This document shows, one piece after another, positions 18,593 to 27,321 of a stretch of DNA of 64,000 nucleotides. Numbering within the stretch: the first letter of the stretch is position 1; each line of letters opens with the position of its first letter. This DNA is from DASXMR01 sp036495525 (GTDB lineage: Bacteria > Actinomycetota > Actinomycetes > Streptosporangiales > Streptosporangiaceae), in NCBI GenBank assembly GCA_036495525.1, contig DASXMR010000050.1:62001-126000 (forward strand). Reading direction: 5' to 3'. The position numbers and the translations under genes were made by a program. The notes below the pieces were generated by a model that was not told the origin of the DNA, searched no databases, and worked only from the letters and a program-made list of their open reading frames with translations.

Positions 18593-21142
18593 ATGGGGAT
18601 CCTCGACAAGATCGGCACCGGCGAGTACCGCCTGCCGGACCAGCTTGACCCGAGCCGGACCGAGCTGCGGGACGAGTTCATGGCCGACCCGCTCGGCCGG
18701 CACAGCCTGGACCTGCAGCTGCTGCTCGGCCTGATGCGCGGCTCGCCGCAGCTGCCCCGCTGGGTGCTGCTGGTGAGCAGCCCCGGCGAGTCGTGGGTCT
18801 TGGCCGAGGCCAGGCCGCGCGGCGAGCCGCCGCGGATCATGCCGGGCGTGGAGTTCACCAGCCTGGCCGACGCCGAGCGGCACGTCTTCGACCTGCGCTG
18901 GCAGGCACTGGCTGACCAGGCGGAGGCGAGTGAGCGGGCAACGGCACGGCTGTCAACGGCGACAGAGGCGCTGCCGCTCGCCAGCCAGATCGTCGGCTAC
19001 TGTGACCCGCTGTCCGCGGCACCCGGCGAGCAGGTGCGGTTCTTCGTCAGCTGCGAGCCAGGCATCGACAGCTACGACGCCGAGCTGGTCAGGATCCGCG
19101 CGGCTGCTTGCCTGCCTGCCGGGCAGCCAGATTGCGACACTGTTGGCGGCTTGGCCGGCCACTACCCCGCGCGGACGCAGCCTGTCCACCCTGGCTCCTA
19201 CGTGCAGATTCCGGGCGGCGCAGCGGTGCTGACCGGGCAGGTCACCGTCGTGCTGCTGGTGCAGCCGAGCTACCAGCCTGGCCGGCGGCAGGTGCTGCTG
19301 TCGGCTGGTGACGTGCAGGCCGGCTCTAGTCTCGCGCTGATGCTCGATCCGCTGCTGCGGCCGATGCTCGTCACCGGCCCGGCCGGGCAGGACGTGCTCA
19401 GCTGCCCCGCGCCGCTGCCAGCCGGCGCGTGGAGCGTGGTTTCGGCGACATTCGGCGGCGGGCTGGACGCCTCGGTGGCCGCCGGCCTGCTGAGCGCGGG
19501 CGCAACGGCCCTGGACACGGTGACCGGTCCGGCGGCGGCCAGGCTGCCCGGCGCCGATCCGGCGGACCTGGTGCTTGGTGCGCTGCTGTCCGGTGAGGGC
19601 CGGCCAGAGCTGCCGTTCAGCGGGCGGCTTGAGTCGCCGGTGATCGTGGCCGGGCAGGTCAGTGCGGAGCGGGCGCTGACACTGATGAAGGCTGGCCCGG
19701 CGCAACCGGCCGGGCAGGTGCTTGCCGCGTGGGACTTCAGCATCGGGATCGGTACCTGGACGATCACCGACCTGGGCCCGCACGCGCTGCACGGCACCGC
19801 GTTCAATCTCCCCATGCGCGCCGTGCGCGGCGCCTGCTGGACCGGCGAGCACGACGACTGGCGGGAGGCGCCCGGCGAGTACGCGGCGCTGCACTTCCTC
19901 GCCGACGCGCTTGAGGACTGCCGGTGGGACGCCGATTTCAGCTGGACGCTGCCGCCGGACGCGCCAAGCGGCTTTTATGCTGCGCGGCTGCGCAGCGGCG
20001 CGCACACCGAGTACATCCCGCTGTTCGTCCGGCCCGGGCCGGACGCGACGCGGGCGCCGGTGCTGCTGATCGCGCCGACGGCCACCTACGCGCCGTACGG
20101 CAACTCGCGGTTCTGGTGGGAGAACCCGGTTCAGGAGCTGGTCCAGGACCGCCTCGTCGAGGTCGGCGAGCAGGAGCAGTACCTGATGCTGCACCCCGGA
20201 CTCGGCGCGTCGAGCTACGACTGCCAGCTGGACGGCACCGACGTCTGCTACGTCTCCCGGCTGCGGCCGAACCTGAACATGCGGCCAGCCCACGTCCGGC
20301 AGGAGGGTTACCCCAGCGACCTGGCGCTGGTGGCCTGGCTCGACCGCACCGGCGTCCGCTACGACGTGGTCACCGACGAGGATGTGCACCTGCGCGGCGG
20401 GGAGCTGCTTGGCCGCTACCCGGTGGTGCTGACTGGCACCCACCCCGAGTACATGTCGGCGCGGATCTTCGACGCGATTCGCACCTGGACCGGGCTCGGC
20501 GGCCGGCTGATGTACCTGGGCGGCAACGGGTTCTCGATGAACGTCAGCTTTGACGCCACCCGCCCGTGGATCATGGAAAACCGGCGGATCGAGCTCTGGG
20601 AGCGGGACGAGGAGTGCCAGCGCAGCGAGGCCGTCCACTCGAGCGACGGGCTGCGCGGCGGCTACCTGGCCGCATCCGGGCGCCGGGCGGCTGACATCAC
20701 CGGCGTCGAGTCGGCGACGATGGGCTTTGACCGCTCGTATCCTTACCGGCTGAATGATGCGGCCCGGCGGCCGGAGTCCGCGTTCGTCTTCGAGGGTGTC
20801 TCAGGTCCGGTCATCGGTGCCTTCGGCGCGATCGGCGGCGGCGTGGTCGGCCAGGAATGGGACAACGCGAGCGGGCAGCGGGTCGGGCCTGGTCACCTGA
20901 TCCTCGCCTCGTCCAGCGAGCACAGCCTGGTAGTGCCGATGTTCGGCGCCGTCCGGCCCGACTACCACGCCGACCTGGTGCTTTACCTGCGCGGAGCGGG
21001 TGCCGCCTTCGCCGTCAGCTCGATGGCCTGGTGCGCGGCGCTCAGCCACAACGGCTACGCGAACCAAATCGAGACGATCACCAGGAACGTGCTGCTGCGG
21101 TTCGCCGGCCCGGCGCCGCTCGGCGAGGCCAGGCCGGGCTGA
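18593..21142 (+). CDS. N,N-dimethylformamidase-like protein, apparent small+large subunit fusion
   Basis: 849 aa from ATG 18593 (GGGAGAG upstream). The C-terminal ~360 residues match the DMFase large-subunit family: LIAPTATYAPYGNSRFWW at ~490, YDVVTDEDVH, LTGTHPEYMSARIFDAI at ~612-628, GGRLMYLGGNGFSMNVS, GGGVVGQEWD at ~750. Characterised DMFase has a mononuclear iron held by two Tyr and one Glu; Tyr620 and Glu755 are candidate ligands (inference). Residues ~280-470 resemble the concanavalin-like central part of that subunit. The first ~110 residues (ADPLGRHSLDLQLLLGLMR, DAERHVFDLRWQALAD) resemble the separate small subunit of DMFase, so the two chains seem fused. The substrate may be another amide. 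Confidence 0.75.
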   Translation: MGILDKIGTGEYRLPDQLDPSRTELRDEFMADPLGRHSLDLQLLLGLMRGSPQLPRWVLLVSSPGESWVLAEARPRGEPPRIMPGVEFTSLADAERHVFDLRWQALADQAEASERATARLSTATEALPLASQIVGYCDPLSAAPGEQVRFFVSCEPGIDSYDAELVRIRAAACLPAGQPDCDTVGGLAGHYPARTQPVHPGSYVQIPGGAAVLTGQVTVVLLVQPSYQPGRRQVLLSAGDVQAGSSLALMLDPLLRPMLVTGPAGQDVLSCPAPLPAGAWSVVSATFGGGLDASVAAGLLSAGATALDTVTGPAAARLPGADPADLVLGALLSGEGRPELPFSGRLESPVIVAGQVSAERALTLMKAGPAQPAGQVLAAWDFSIGIGTWTITDLGPHALHGTAFNLPMRAVRGACWTGEHDDWREAPGEYAALHFLADALEDCRWDADFSWTLPPDAPSGFYAARLRSGAHTEYIPLFVRPGPDATRAPVLLIAPTATYAPYGNSRFWWENPVQELVQDRLVEVGEQEQYLMLHPGLGASSYDCQLDGTDVCYVSRLRPNLNMRPAHVRQEGYPSDLALVAWLDRTGVRYDVVTDEDVHLRGGELLGRYPVVLTGTHPEYMSARIFDAIRTWTGLGGRLMYLGGNGFSMNVSFDATRPWIMENRRIELWERDEECQRSEAVHSSDGLRGGYLAASGRRAADITGVESATMGFDRSYPYRLNDAARRPESAFVFEGVSGPVIGAFGAIGGGVVGQEWDNASGQRVGPGHLILASSSEHSLVVPMFGAVRPDYHADLVLYLRGAGAAFAVSSMAWCAALSHNGYANQIETITRNVLLRFAGPAPLGEARPG

Positions 21143-21155
21143 CGCCGGCAGCTTC

Positions 21156-22697
21156 TCACCACGATCCCCAGCGGAGGGCCGGCTCGGGCAGGTCAGGCGG
21201 GTTAAGGAAGGCGGGCGGGCCGTCGAGATCGAGGGCCGACAGCGGCGAGACGGCGGCCGCGTCCCGCGCGGTCAGCGGCGGCAGGTTCCACTTCTGCTCG
21301 ACCAGCTTGAGCACCGAGGTGTGGTCAAAGACCTCCGGGCAGACGTGACCGGGCCGCGCGTAAGGGGAGACGATCACCGCGGGGACGCGGAAGCCGTACC
21401 TGTCGTAGCCGTGCGGCCCGGCGTTCAGCCGCTCCTTGCGCTCGACCAGGTGCGGCAGCACCGGCTGCAGCAGCTGTCCCAGGCGTGAGGCGCGGCCGAC
21501 CAGGCTGCCGCCGAGGACGTCATCCGGCGGCACGGCGGCCGGCGGCGACACGTGGTCGTAGTAACCGCCGTGCTCGTCGTAGAGCCAGATCAGCACCGTG
21601 TTCGGCCAGCCGCGGCCGTGCATCACCGCCCGGATGACCTCAGCGGCGAAGCTCTCGCCTTTCCTGATGTCCTGCGGGTTCTCCTCCGAGTACGCCCGGA
21701 AGTCAGGATCGACGATGCAGAACGAGGGCAGCGCGCCGCTGGCGGCATCGGCAAAGAACTCATCGGTGCTGCGGATGTGGCCCATGTACCGGCCGATGCC
21801 GAACGGGAACACGTCAGCGGTGAACTGAATGTCCTTCTCCACTCCGGTCCTGGCGGTGCGCCAGCGGCGGCTGACGGCCTGCACGCGGCGGCGGGTCATC
21901 TTGCGCTTGTGCCTGGCGTAGTGCCCGAGCCGGGAGCTGCTGCCCTCGCCGCAAGGGTGATAGTTGGCCCAGGAAATGCCGTGCCGCGACAGCATGTCGA
22001 GGATCGTCCCGCCGTCCGGGTAGTCCAGCAGGTCGTACGGCGAGTCGTCGATCAGGCCGTGCGCCGTGCCAGCGATGAGGAATCGCCGGTTGGGGAATGT
22101 CGGCCCGAGGCAGGATCCGAACCAGTGATCGGCCAGCGGGAACGTATCGGCGAGGCCGTAGTAGAACGGCAGGTCCTCGCGGGTCCAGTAGCCCATCGGG
22201 CTGCGCTCGGTACCTGGCGGCCAGCTGCGGTCGCTGTCGCCGTCCGCCATCACGTCCTGCGCGCTGGCGACGAAACCGTCGCAGCGGCCACCGTTCCACT
22301 GCTGGTGGCAGGCCCGCCAGCTCTGCGACGGCACCCCCGGCTGCTGCACCGTGGTTGCCAGCCGGTGCGCGCTGACCTGCTCACCACCGCGGGCCGGGTT
22401 GCTGGCGTCCGGCTTCCCGTCCTGGCCGGTGCGCAGCCCCTCGCCGCGGCCGCCGAGCATGCCGAGGTAGTTGTCGTAGGAATGGTTCTCCATCATCAGC
22501 ACGACGATGTGCCGCAGCTGCGGGATCAGGTCGGTGCCCGGCGGCCTGGCCGGATCCGGCGGCGTGCCCTGGTCCCGCCCGGCCAGCCGCCGGTCAAGCC
22601 GTTTCTGCTCCCGCCGCTCAAGCAGCTTCCACACCGCGCGCCGCCTCTCGCCTGGATTGCCCCGAACCCGGCGGGTTCCCCGCCTAGCGGGTTTCAT
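21156..22697 (-). CDS. Phosphoesterase family protein (PF04185; phospholipase C/acid phosphatase-like)
   Basis: 513 aa from ATG 22697; a GTG at 22757 would add 20 residues and run almost to the divergent cyclase gene. Family motifs: HIVVLMMENHSYDNYLG near the N-terminus, SCLGPTFPNRRFL, and LIWLYDEHGGYYDHVSPP, supplying metal/phosphate-binding residues. Members hydrolyse phosphodiesters or phosphomonoesters, usually outside the cell. Here the N-terminus is strongly basic without a clear hydrophobic signal segment or twin-arginine signal, which is unusual for the family. Convergent with the DMFase-like gene (13 bp apart). Confidence 0.85.
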   Translation of the reverse strand: MKPARRGTRRVRGNPGERRRAVWKLLERREQKRLDRRLAGRDQGTPPDPARPPGTDLIPQLRHIVVLMMENHSYDNYLGMLGGRGEGLRTGQDGKPDASNPARGGEQVSAHRLATTVQQPGVPSQSWRACHQQWNGGRCDGFVASAQDVMADGDSDRSWPPGTERSPMGYWTREDLPFYYGLADTFPLADHWFGSCLGPTFPNRRFLIAGTAHGLIDDSPYDLLDYPDGGTILDMLSRHGISWANYHPCGEGSSSRLGHYARHKRKMTRRRVQAVSRRWRTARTGVEKDIQFTADVFPFGIGRYMGHIRSTDEFFADAASGALPSFCIVDPDFRAYSEENPQDIRKGESFAAEVIRAVMHGRGWPNTVLIWLYDEHGGYYDHVSPPAAVPPDDVLGGSLVGRASRLGQLLQPVLPHLVERKERLNAGPHGYDRYGFRVPAVIVSPYARPGHVCPEVFDHTSVLKLVEQKWNLPPLTARDAAAVSPLSALDLDGPPAFLNPPDLPEPALRWGSW

Positions 22698-22707
22698 GTG
22701 CGGCCAC

Positions 22708-22751
22708 GGCCGGCTGCTAACCGCGGCCGGCTGCTTACGGCGGCCGGCTGC
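22708..22751. repeat. Three 17-bp tandem repeats
   Basis: ggccggctgc starts at 22708, 22725 and 22742, with the 17-bp units ending in taaccgc, ttacggc and gggcaca. They fill the short gap between two divergent genes, so they could be operator sites or a local slippage product. Confidence 0.75.
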
Positions 22752-22766
22752 GGGCACAGACCGGGC

Positions 22767-23450
22767 ATGACCTCATCGCCGCAGCAGTACCGCGCGGGCC
22801 AGCAGGCCTGGCCGGCGGCTGGCTGGATCGACCTGTCCGTGCCGGTCCGCACCGGCATGCCGTACTGGCCGGACAATCCGCCGGTGCTGCTGGAGCGGGC
22901 GATGGACATCAGCCAAGGCGACGAGTGCAACGTGTCGCGGCTGGAGATGGGCGTGCACAGCGGCACCCACGTGGACGCGCCGGTGCACTTCATCCACGGG
23001 GCCGCCGCGGTGGAGGAGATGACGCTGGCGACCGGCATCGGCGAGGCGCGGGTCATCGAGATCGCGGATCCGGTCGAGGTGACCGCCGTTGAGCTCGCGG
23101 CCCATGCGGTGCAGCCGGGCGAGCGGGTCCTGCTCAAGACCGCCAACTCGCCGCGCTGCTGGCAGGCCGACGAGTTCCTGGCCGACTATGTCGGCCTGAC
23201 CGAGGAGGCGGCGCGCTACCTCGCTGACGTGCAGGCCGCGCTCGTCGGGATCGACTACCTGTCCATCGGGGCGCCAGGCTCGGATGTGGGCGCCGTGCAC
23301 CGGATCCTGCTCGGCGCCGATGTCTGGATCGTCGAGGGCCTCGACCTGACGCCGGTCACCGCTGGCCGCTACGAGCTGCTCTGCCTGCCGGTACGGCTGC
23401 AGGGCTCGGACGGCTCGCCTGCCCGCGTCGTCGCCCGCCCGCTGCCCTGA
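22767..23450 (+). CDS. Cyclase-family (KynB-like) metal-dependent hydrolase
   Basis: 227 aa from ATG 22767. The signature HSGTHVDAPVHF at ~67-78 provides the His/Asp metal ligands of the cyclase/kynurenine-formamidase-like superfamily. Further matches are WIDLSVPVRTGMPYWP at the start, KTANS, GIDYLSIG and the His in AVHRILL. Predicted to hydrolyse an amide or ester bond in a small molecule in the cytosol. Substrate unknown, but an amide fits the neighbouring DMFase-like gene. Followed after 77 bp by the converging acyl-CoA ligase. Confidence 0.85.
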   Translation: MTSSPQQYRAGQQAWPAAGWIDLSVPVRTGMPYWPDNPPVLLERAMDISQGDECNVSRLEMGVHSGTHVDAPVHFIHGAAAVEEMTLATGIGEARVIEIADPVEVTAVELAAHAVQPGERVLLKTANSPRCWQADEFLADYVGLTEEAARYLADVQAALVGIDYLSIGAPGSDVGAVHRILLGADVWIVEGLDLTPVTAGRYELLCLPVRLQGSDGSPARVVARPLP

Positions 23451-23527
23451 CCGGCCCAGTCGCGCGGCGCGCATCATCCAGGGCAGCGTCGGCCAGGTGC
23501 CGCGAGGCGGCCGCCTGAGCGCCTGGC

Positions 23528-25120
23528 TCAGCCGACCTGGCTGTCCTGGCCGGCCCAGTACGGGGCGCGCAGCAGCCGCTTGAGCACCTTGCCGGATCCG
23601 GTCCGCGGCAGTTCCTGCGCGAACGAGACCGAACGGGGGATCTTGTAGCCCGCCAGGTGCTCCCGGCCGAACGCGATTACCTGCTCCTCGGTCACCGGCT
23701 CGCCTGGCCGGGGCACCACGACTGCGTGCACCGCCTCGCCCCACTCCGGCGACGGGATGCCGAACACGGCGACCTCGTAGATGGCCGGGTGCTCCTCCAG
23801 CGCGGCCTCGATCTCGGCCGGGTAGATGTTCATCCCGCCGGAGATGATCATGTCGGACTTCCGGTCGCAGATGTAGTAGTAGCCCTCCTCGTCCCGGTAA
23901 GCGATGTCCCCCACGGTGTGGAAGTCGCCCCGCCGGGCAGAGTCGTAGCTGGCCTGCTGCTTGTAGTACTCGTCGAAGACCACTGAGGCGCGCACGTACA
24001 GCTCGCCAGGGTGCTCCGGGCCGGTGCCGGTGACCACGTTCCCGTCCTCGTCGAACAGGCAGACCTCGATTCCCGGCGCCGGCTTGCCGCACGAGCCGGG
24101 CTTGCGCAGCTGATCTTTCGGCTCGAGCACGCAGTTGACCCCGAGCTCGGTCGACCCGTATACCTCCCACAGCGAGTCGGCCGGGAAGTCGGCCAGGTAC
24201 TGCTGCTTGAGCGTCAGGCTCCACGGTGCCGCATTGGCGATCATCCGCTGCATCGACGAGCGGTCATAGTGCGCCTTGACCTCGGCGGGCAGCGCGCAGA
24301 CCATCCGGATCAGCGCGGGGGCCGAGAACGTCGAGGTCACCCGGTAGTGCTGCACCAGCCGCAGCCAGTCCACCGGGTCGAACTTGCGCTGCACGAGGAC
24401 GGTCTGGCCGAGCGCGAGCGCGCCGGCCATGAAGCCGCCGGGCCCGCTGTGGTACAGCGGCCCTGAGGTCAGGTAAACGTCGTCGGGACGGTAGCCGATC
24501 AGCGCGAGCAGTCCGGCCAGCGCGCCAGTGTCCGGCCGCGCGCGGCGGACGGCACCCTTGGGCTTGCCGGTGGTGCCCGAGGTGTAGATCATCGTGCCGG
24601 CTGCCGCCCCGGCGCCCTCCGGGTCGGGTGGCGGACCGGATGGCGCAGCGGCCACGACATCCTCGCCGAGCATGCCGGCCAGCGGCTGGCCGCCGTACAC
24701 GATCACGTGCCGCAGCCGTGCAAGCCGGTCGCGCACCGAGTCGAACAGCCCGGCGTACTCGGCGTCCACGTACGCCACGGTGGCGTCGCACTGGCCGATG
24801 ATGTACATCGCCTCGTCGGGCGTCAGCCGGTAGTTCAGCGGCACGGCGACGGCGCCTGCCTTGCGCGCGGCGTTGATGGCGGCGACCACCTGCGGCGAGT
24901 TGGGCCCGCACCAGAGCACCTTGTCCCCCGGCGCGAGGCCGAGCGACAGCAGGGCGTTTGCCAGCTGGTTCGACCTGGCCTCCAGGTCCGCGTAGGTCCA
25001 CCGGGTGACCTCGCCGTCCCGGTCCTCGATCACGGCGGGTTTGTCCGGCTGGACCCCGGCATAGGCGGTCAGGATGTCGGCCACGCGCACCTCCCGGCTG
25101 ACTATGCGGCCCGCTGACAT
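23528..25120 (-). CDS. Acyl-CoA synthetase / AMP-dependent ligase
   Basis: 530 aa from ATG 25120; the frame is open upstream, but homology begins here, and SD is weak (CAGG). Adenylation-family motifs in order: TMIYTSGTTGKPKG at ~178, YGSTELG at ~325, GDIAYRDEEGYYYICDRKSD at ~415 followed by MIISGGMNIYPAEIE, and the catalytic C-terminal Lys in PRTGSGKVLKR. All key residues are present. It activates a carboxylic acid to its CoA ester; chain length or aromatic preference cannot be read off. Divergent from the MDR gene (87 bp). Confidence 0.9.
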   Translation of the reverse strand: MSAGRIVSREVRVADILTAYAGVQPDKPAVIEDRDGEVTRWTYADLEARSNQLANALLSLGLAPGDKVLWCGPNSPQVVAAINAARKAGAVAVPLNYRLTPDEAMYIIGQCDATVAYVDAEYAGLFDSVRDRLARLRHVIVYGGQPLAGMLGEDVVAAAPSGPPPDPEGAGAAAGTMIYTSGTTGKPKGAVRRARPDTGALAGLLALIGYRPDDVYLTSGPLYHSGPGGFMAGALALGQTVLVQRKFDPVDWLRLVQHYRVTSTFSAPALIRMVCALPAEVKAHYDRSSMQRMIANAAPWSLTLKQQYLADFPADSLWEVYGSTELGVNCVLEPKDQLRKPGSCGKPAPGIEVCLFDEDGNVVTGTGPEHPGELYVRASVVFDEYYKQQASYDSARRGDFHTVGDIAYRDEEGYYYICDRKSDMIISGGMNIYPAEIEAALEEHPAIYEVAVFGIPSPEWGEAVHAVVVPRPGEPVTEEQVIAFGREHLAGYKIPRSVSFAQELPRTGSGKVLKRLLRAPYWAGQDSQVG

Positions 25121-25173
25121 GCTGAGCCTGCTACGTCCTGTCGGCCAGTCGCAAGATGTCGCCGGTGTGGCTT

Positions 25174-25201
25174 TTGGGTGACGCGCAGCCGGGGGTATAC
25201 C
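25174..25201 (+). promoter_or_regulatory. Probable promoter giving a leaderless MDR mRNA
   Basis: TTGGGT (25174-25179), a 16-bp spacer and TATACC (25196-25201), with the ATG at 25208 only 6 nt downstream. No Shine-Dalgarno is present, consistent with transcription starting at the initiation codon, which is common in actinobacteria. Inference from spacing. Confidence 0.5.
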
Positions 25202-25207
25202 GGCGGC

Positions 25208-26257
25208 ATGAGAGCAGCGGGAATCACCGAGTTCAGCGGGCCGGTACAGCCACTGACCCTGCCAGAGCTGGACGAGCCGGGGCCCGACGAGGTGCTCATC
25301 GACGTGCGGTACAGCGGGGTCGCAGGCTGGGACGACGTGGTCAGGACCGGCGACTGGGACGTCGGTCGCCAGCCGCCCATGGCGCTGGGGGTCGCGATGG
25401 CCGGAGTGGTCGCGCGGCCTGGCGGGGCGGACAGCCAGCTGCGGCCAGGCCAGCCGGTGATGGCGCACTCACTACCGCTGCGCCGCCAGGGCACCTGGGC
25501 GGAGCAGTTCATTTGCGCTGCCGCGGATGTCGCGCCGCTGCCGGACGGGCTGCCGTTCAAAGTGGCAGGTGCCGCGCCGGTCCCGCTGCTCACCGCCGAG
25601 CAGGCGCTGCGGATGGGTCAAGGTGCGCTGCCCGCAGCCAGCCAGGTACCAGGCGAGCCAGGCCAGCAGAGCGCGCCGGGGGCGAAGCCGGGCGGAGCCG
25701 GACGTGCGACCGCCGCTGAGGACCGGCCGGCTGACCCGGCGGCCGGCCTGGACGGGATGACGGTGCTGGTGAGCGGCGCTGGCGGGGTCACCGGGCTCGT
25801 GCTCGTGCAGCTCGCCGCTTACCTGGGCGGCCGGGTCCTCGCCACAGCCGGGCAGCGCAGCGCCGGGCGGGTGCGGGCGGCCGGCGCCGCCGAGGTCATC
25901 GACTACCGCGCGGACAACTGGCCTGGCCAGGTCCGCGCGCTGACCGGCGGCACAGGCACTGACCTGGCGGTGAACGCGGCGCCCGGCAGCGCCGCCGCAG
26001 CGCTGCGTGCGGTGCGGGATGGCGGGGCGCTGGTGACGATCACCTCCGACCTGCCGCCCGCCGAGCGCGGCATCACGGTCAGCCAGCTGTATGTCGCCCC
26101 GGACGGACCGCGGCTCACCTGGCTCGGCACGCTGCTGGCAGCTGGCGTGCTGAGGGTGACGCCCGCTGCCGACTACGGACTCGGCCAGGCCGCCGAAGCG
26201 CTGGGACATGCCATCAGCGGAACCGGGGGCCAGTCCGTGCTGCTGCGCACTGCCTAG
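25208..26257 (+). CDS. MDR-family NADPH:quinone reductase-like oxidoreductase
   Basis: 349 aa from ATG 25208. The N-terminal GroES-like domain (PGPDEVLIDVRYSGVAGWDD, PMALGVAMAGVV, LRPGQPVMAH) lacks the usual zinc ligands. The Rossmann domain begins TVLVSGAGGVTGLVLVQL and carries the nucleotide-binding glycines. Residues ~138-180, between the domains, are a low-complexity Gly/Ala/Pro/Gln insert not usual in the family. It likely reduces a carbonyl or quinone with NADPH. Its stop overlaps the converging PRC-barrel stop by 3-4 bp in the palindrome CCTAGG. Confidence 0.85.
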   Translation: MRAAGITEFSGPVQPLTLPELDEPGPDEVLIDVRYSGVAGWDDVVRTGDWDVGRQPPMALGVAMAGVVARPGGADSQLRPGQPVMAHSLPLRRQGTWAEQFICAAADVAPLPDGLPFKVAGAAPVPLLTAEQALRMGQGALPAASQVPGEPGQQSAPGAKPGGAGRATAAEDRPADPAAGLDGMTVLVSGAGGVTGLVLVQLAAYLGGRVLATAGQRSAGRVRAAGAAEVIDYRADNWPGQVRALTGGTGTDLAVNAAPGSAAAALRAVRDGGALVTITSDLPPAERGITVSQLYVAPDGPRLTWLGTLLAAGVLRVTPAADYGLGQAAEALGHAISGTGGQSVLLRTA

Positions 26258-26916
26258 GCGGGGTGGCTGACCTCAACCGGGGGCAGGTCGCGCACGTCGT
26301 CCTTGCTGATGCTCAGCACGATGCCGTCGTCGACGCTGGTCACCGCCGAGATCGGGATCGCGATCTGGCGCTTCCCCCACAAATGCCCCTCAGCCAGCAG
26401 GAAGTGCGTCACGTGGTTGTCGGCAGGGTCGATCACCAGGCCATGCACCCGCCCGATCGCCCCGTCGGTCGCGTGCACCGGCTCGCCGCGCCGCACCTCG
26501 ACCTCGCCGAGCGGCACCCGGTCGTAGGTCACGACGTGGGACACGCCCGCCAGGCCGATCGTGCTCTCGGACGCGATGGCCGGGCCGCCGGACAGGTTGT
26601 AGTACGGCCAGCTCAGAACCTGGCCGGCCCCGTACTCGGCGTAGCCGGCCGTGCCGGGGACGAACTCCGTCTCCTCTGCGGAGTCCAGCTGCTCGAACTG
26701 CGCCAGCGTGCAGTTCAGCCGCAGCCCGTGCGGTGCCGGCTCGGCCATGCCGACCGGCACAAGTCGGGCCAGCCCGGCCCGGTGCGCCGGCTCGACGACC
26801 AGGTGCGTTACGGCGCGCGCGACCGGATCGACCACCACCCACCGCAGCGTGCCGCAGTGCTCCGCGTCCTGGCAGCTAGCTCGGGCGCCGATGGTGAACT
26901 GCTCGGCCTTTGTCAT
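26254..26916 (-). CDS. PRC-barrel domain protein (two PRC domains)
   Basis: 220 aa from ATG 26916, with a strong GGGGGAGG 4 nt upstream. Two PRC-barrel-like modules are visible: residues ~5-60 (TLRWVVVDPVARAVTHLVVEP) and ~135-205 (HATDGAIGRVHGLVIDPADN, THFLLAEGHLWGKRQIAIP). These repeats share the pattern G-x-V-x-G-hhh-D-P-x-x-x-x-V-x-H-hhh. PRC barrels occur in RimM, photosynthetic reaction centres and many small stress proteins; function here unknown. Confidence 0.85.
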   Translation of the reverse strand: MTKAEQFTIGARASCQDAEHCGTLRWVVVDPVARAVTHLVVEPAHRAGLARLVPVGMAEPAPHGLRLNCTLAQFEQLDSAEETEFVPGTAGYAEYGAGQVLSWPYYNLSGGPAIASESTIGLAGVSHVVTYDRVPLGEVEVRRGEPVHATDGAIGRVHGLVIDPADNHVTHFLLAEGHLWGKRQIAIPISAVTSVDDGIVLSISKDDVRDLPPVEVSHPA

Positions 26917-27321
26917 GGCACCTCCCCCGCGGAGTCTGCCCTCCTGCGCCCGGGTCATGCGCGGGCTGGCCGGTGCCGCCCGGCCCGCGGTTCGCGCGCC
27001 GCGGCCCGGGGAGCACGGCGGGCTAGCCGGCCGATAGCCCGTTCTGACTATTTCCTGCTGGTCGCCGGGCCACCGCGCGGCTGGCCAGCGGACCGGCTGC
27101 ATGCCCGGCGGCGCCGGCGGTCCAGCCGGCCCCGCGTCCTCAGGCTCGATGTTTTACACCTCTGTACCGGTCATGGCCCAGCTGAGCCATTCTGTCCGGT
27201 TTAGTCAGTCCTGAGGCAAGTGCCCTGCCATGCTGCCTGGTTGACGAGCAGTCACGAAAGGCCCGGTGAGAGGCGCGGTTTGCCGAGTAGCGCGGGCGCG
27301 GATCCGGCGTGAGGCAGGCAT
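26917..27321. other. Intergenic region between divergent PRC-barrel and lysozyme-like genes
   Basis: No gene is supported. It should hold both promoters. A less GC-rich segment at ~27145-27260 (gatgttttacacctctgtacc, tggtttagtcagtcctg type sequence) is the best promoter candidate, but no clear -35/-10 spacing was found. Confidence 0.4.
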
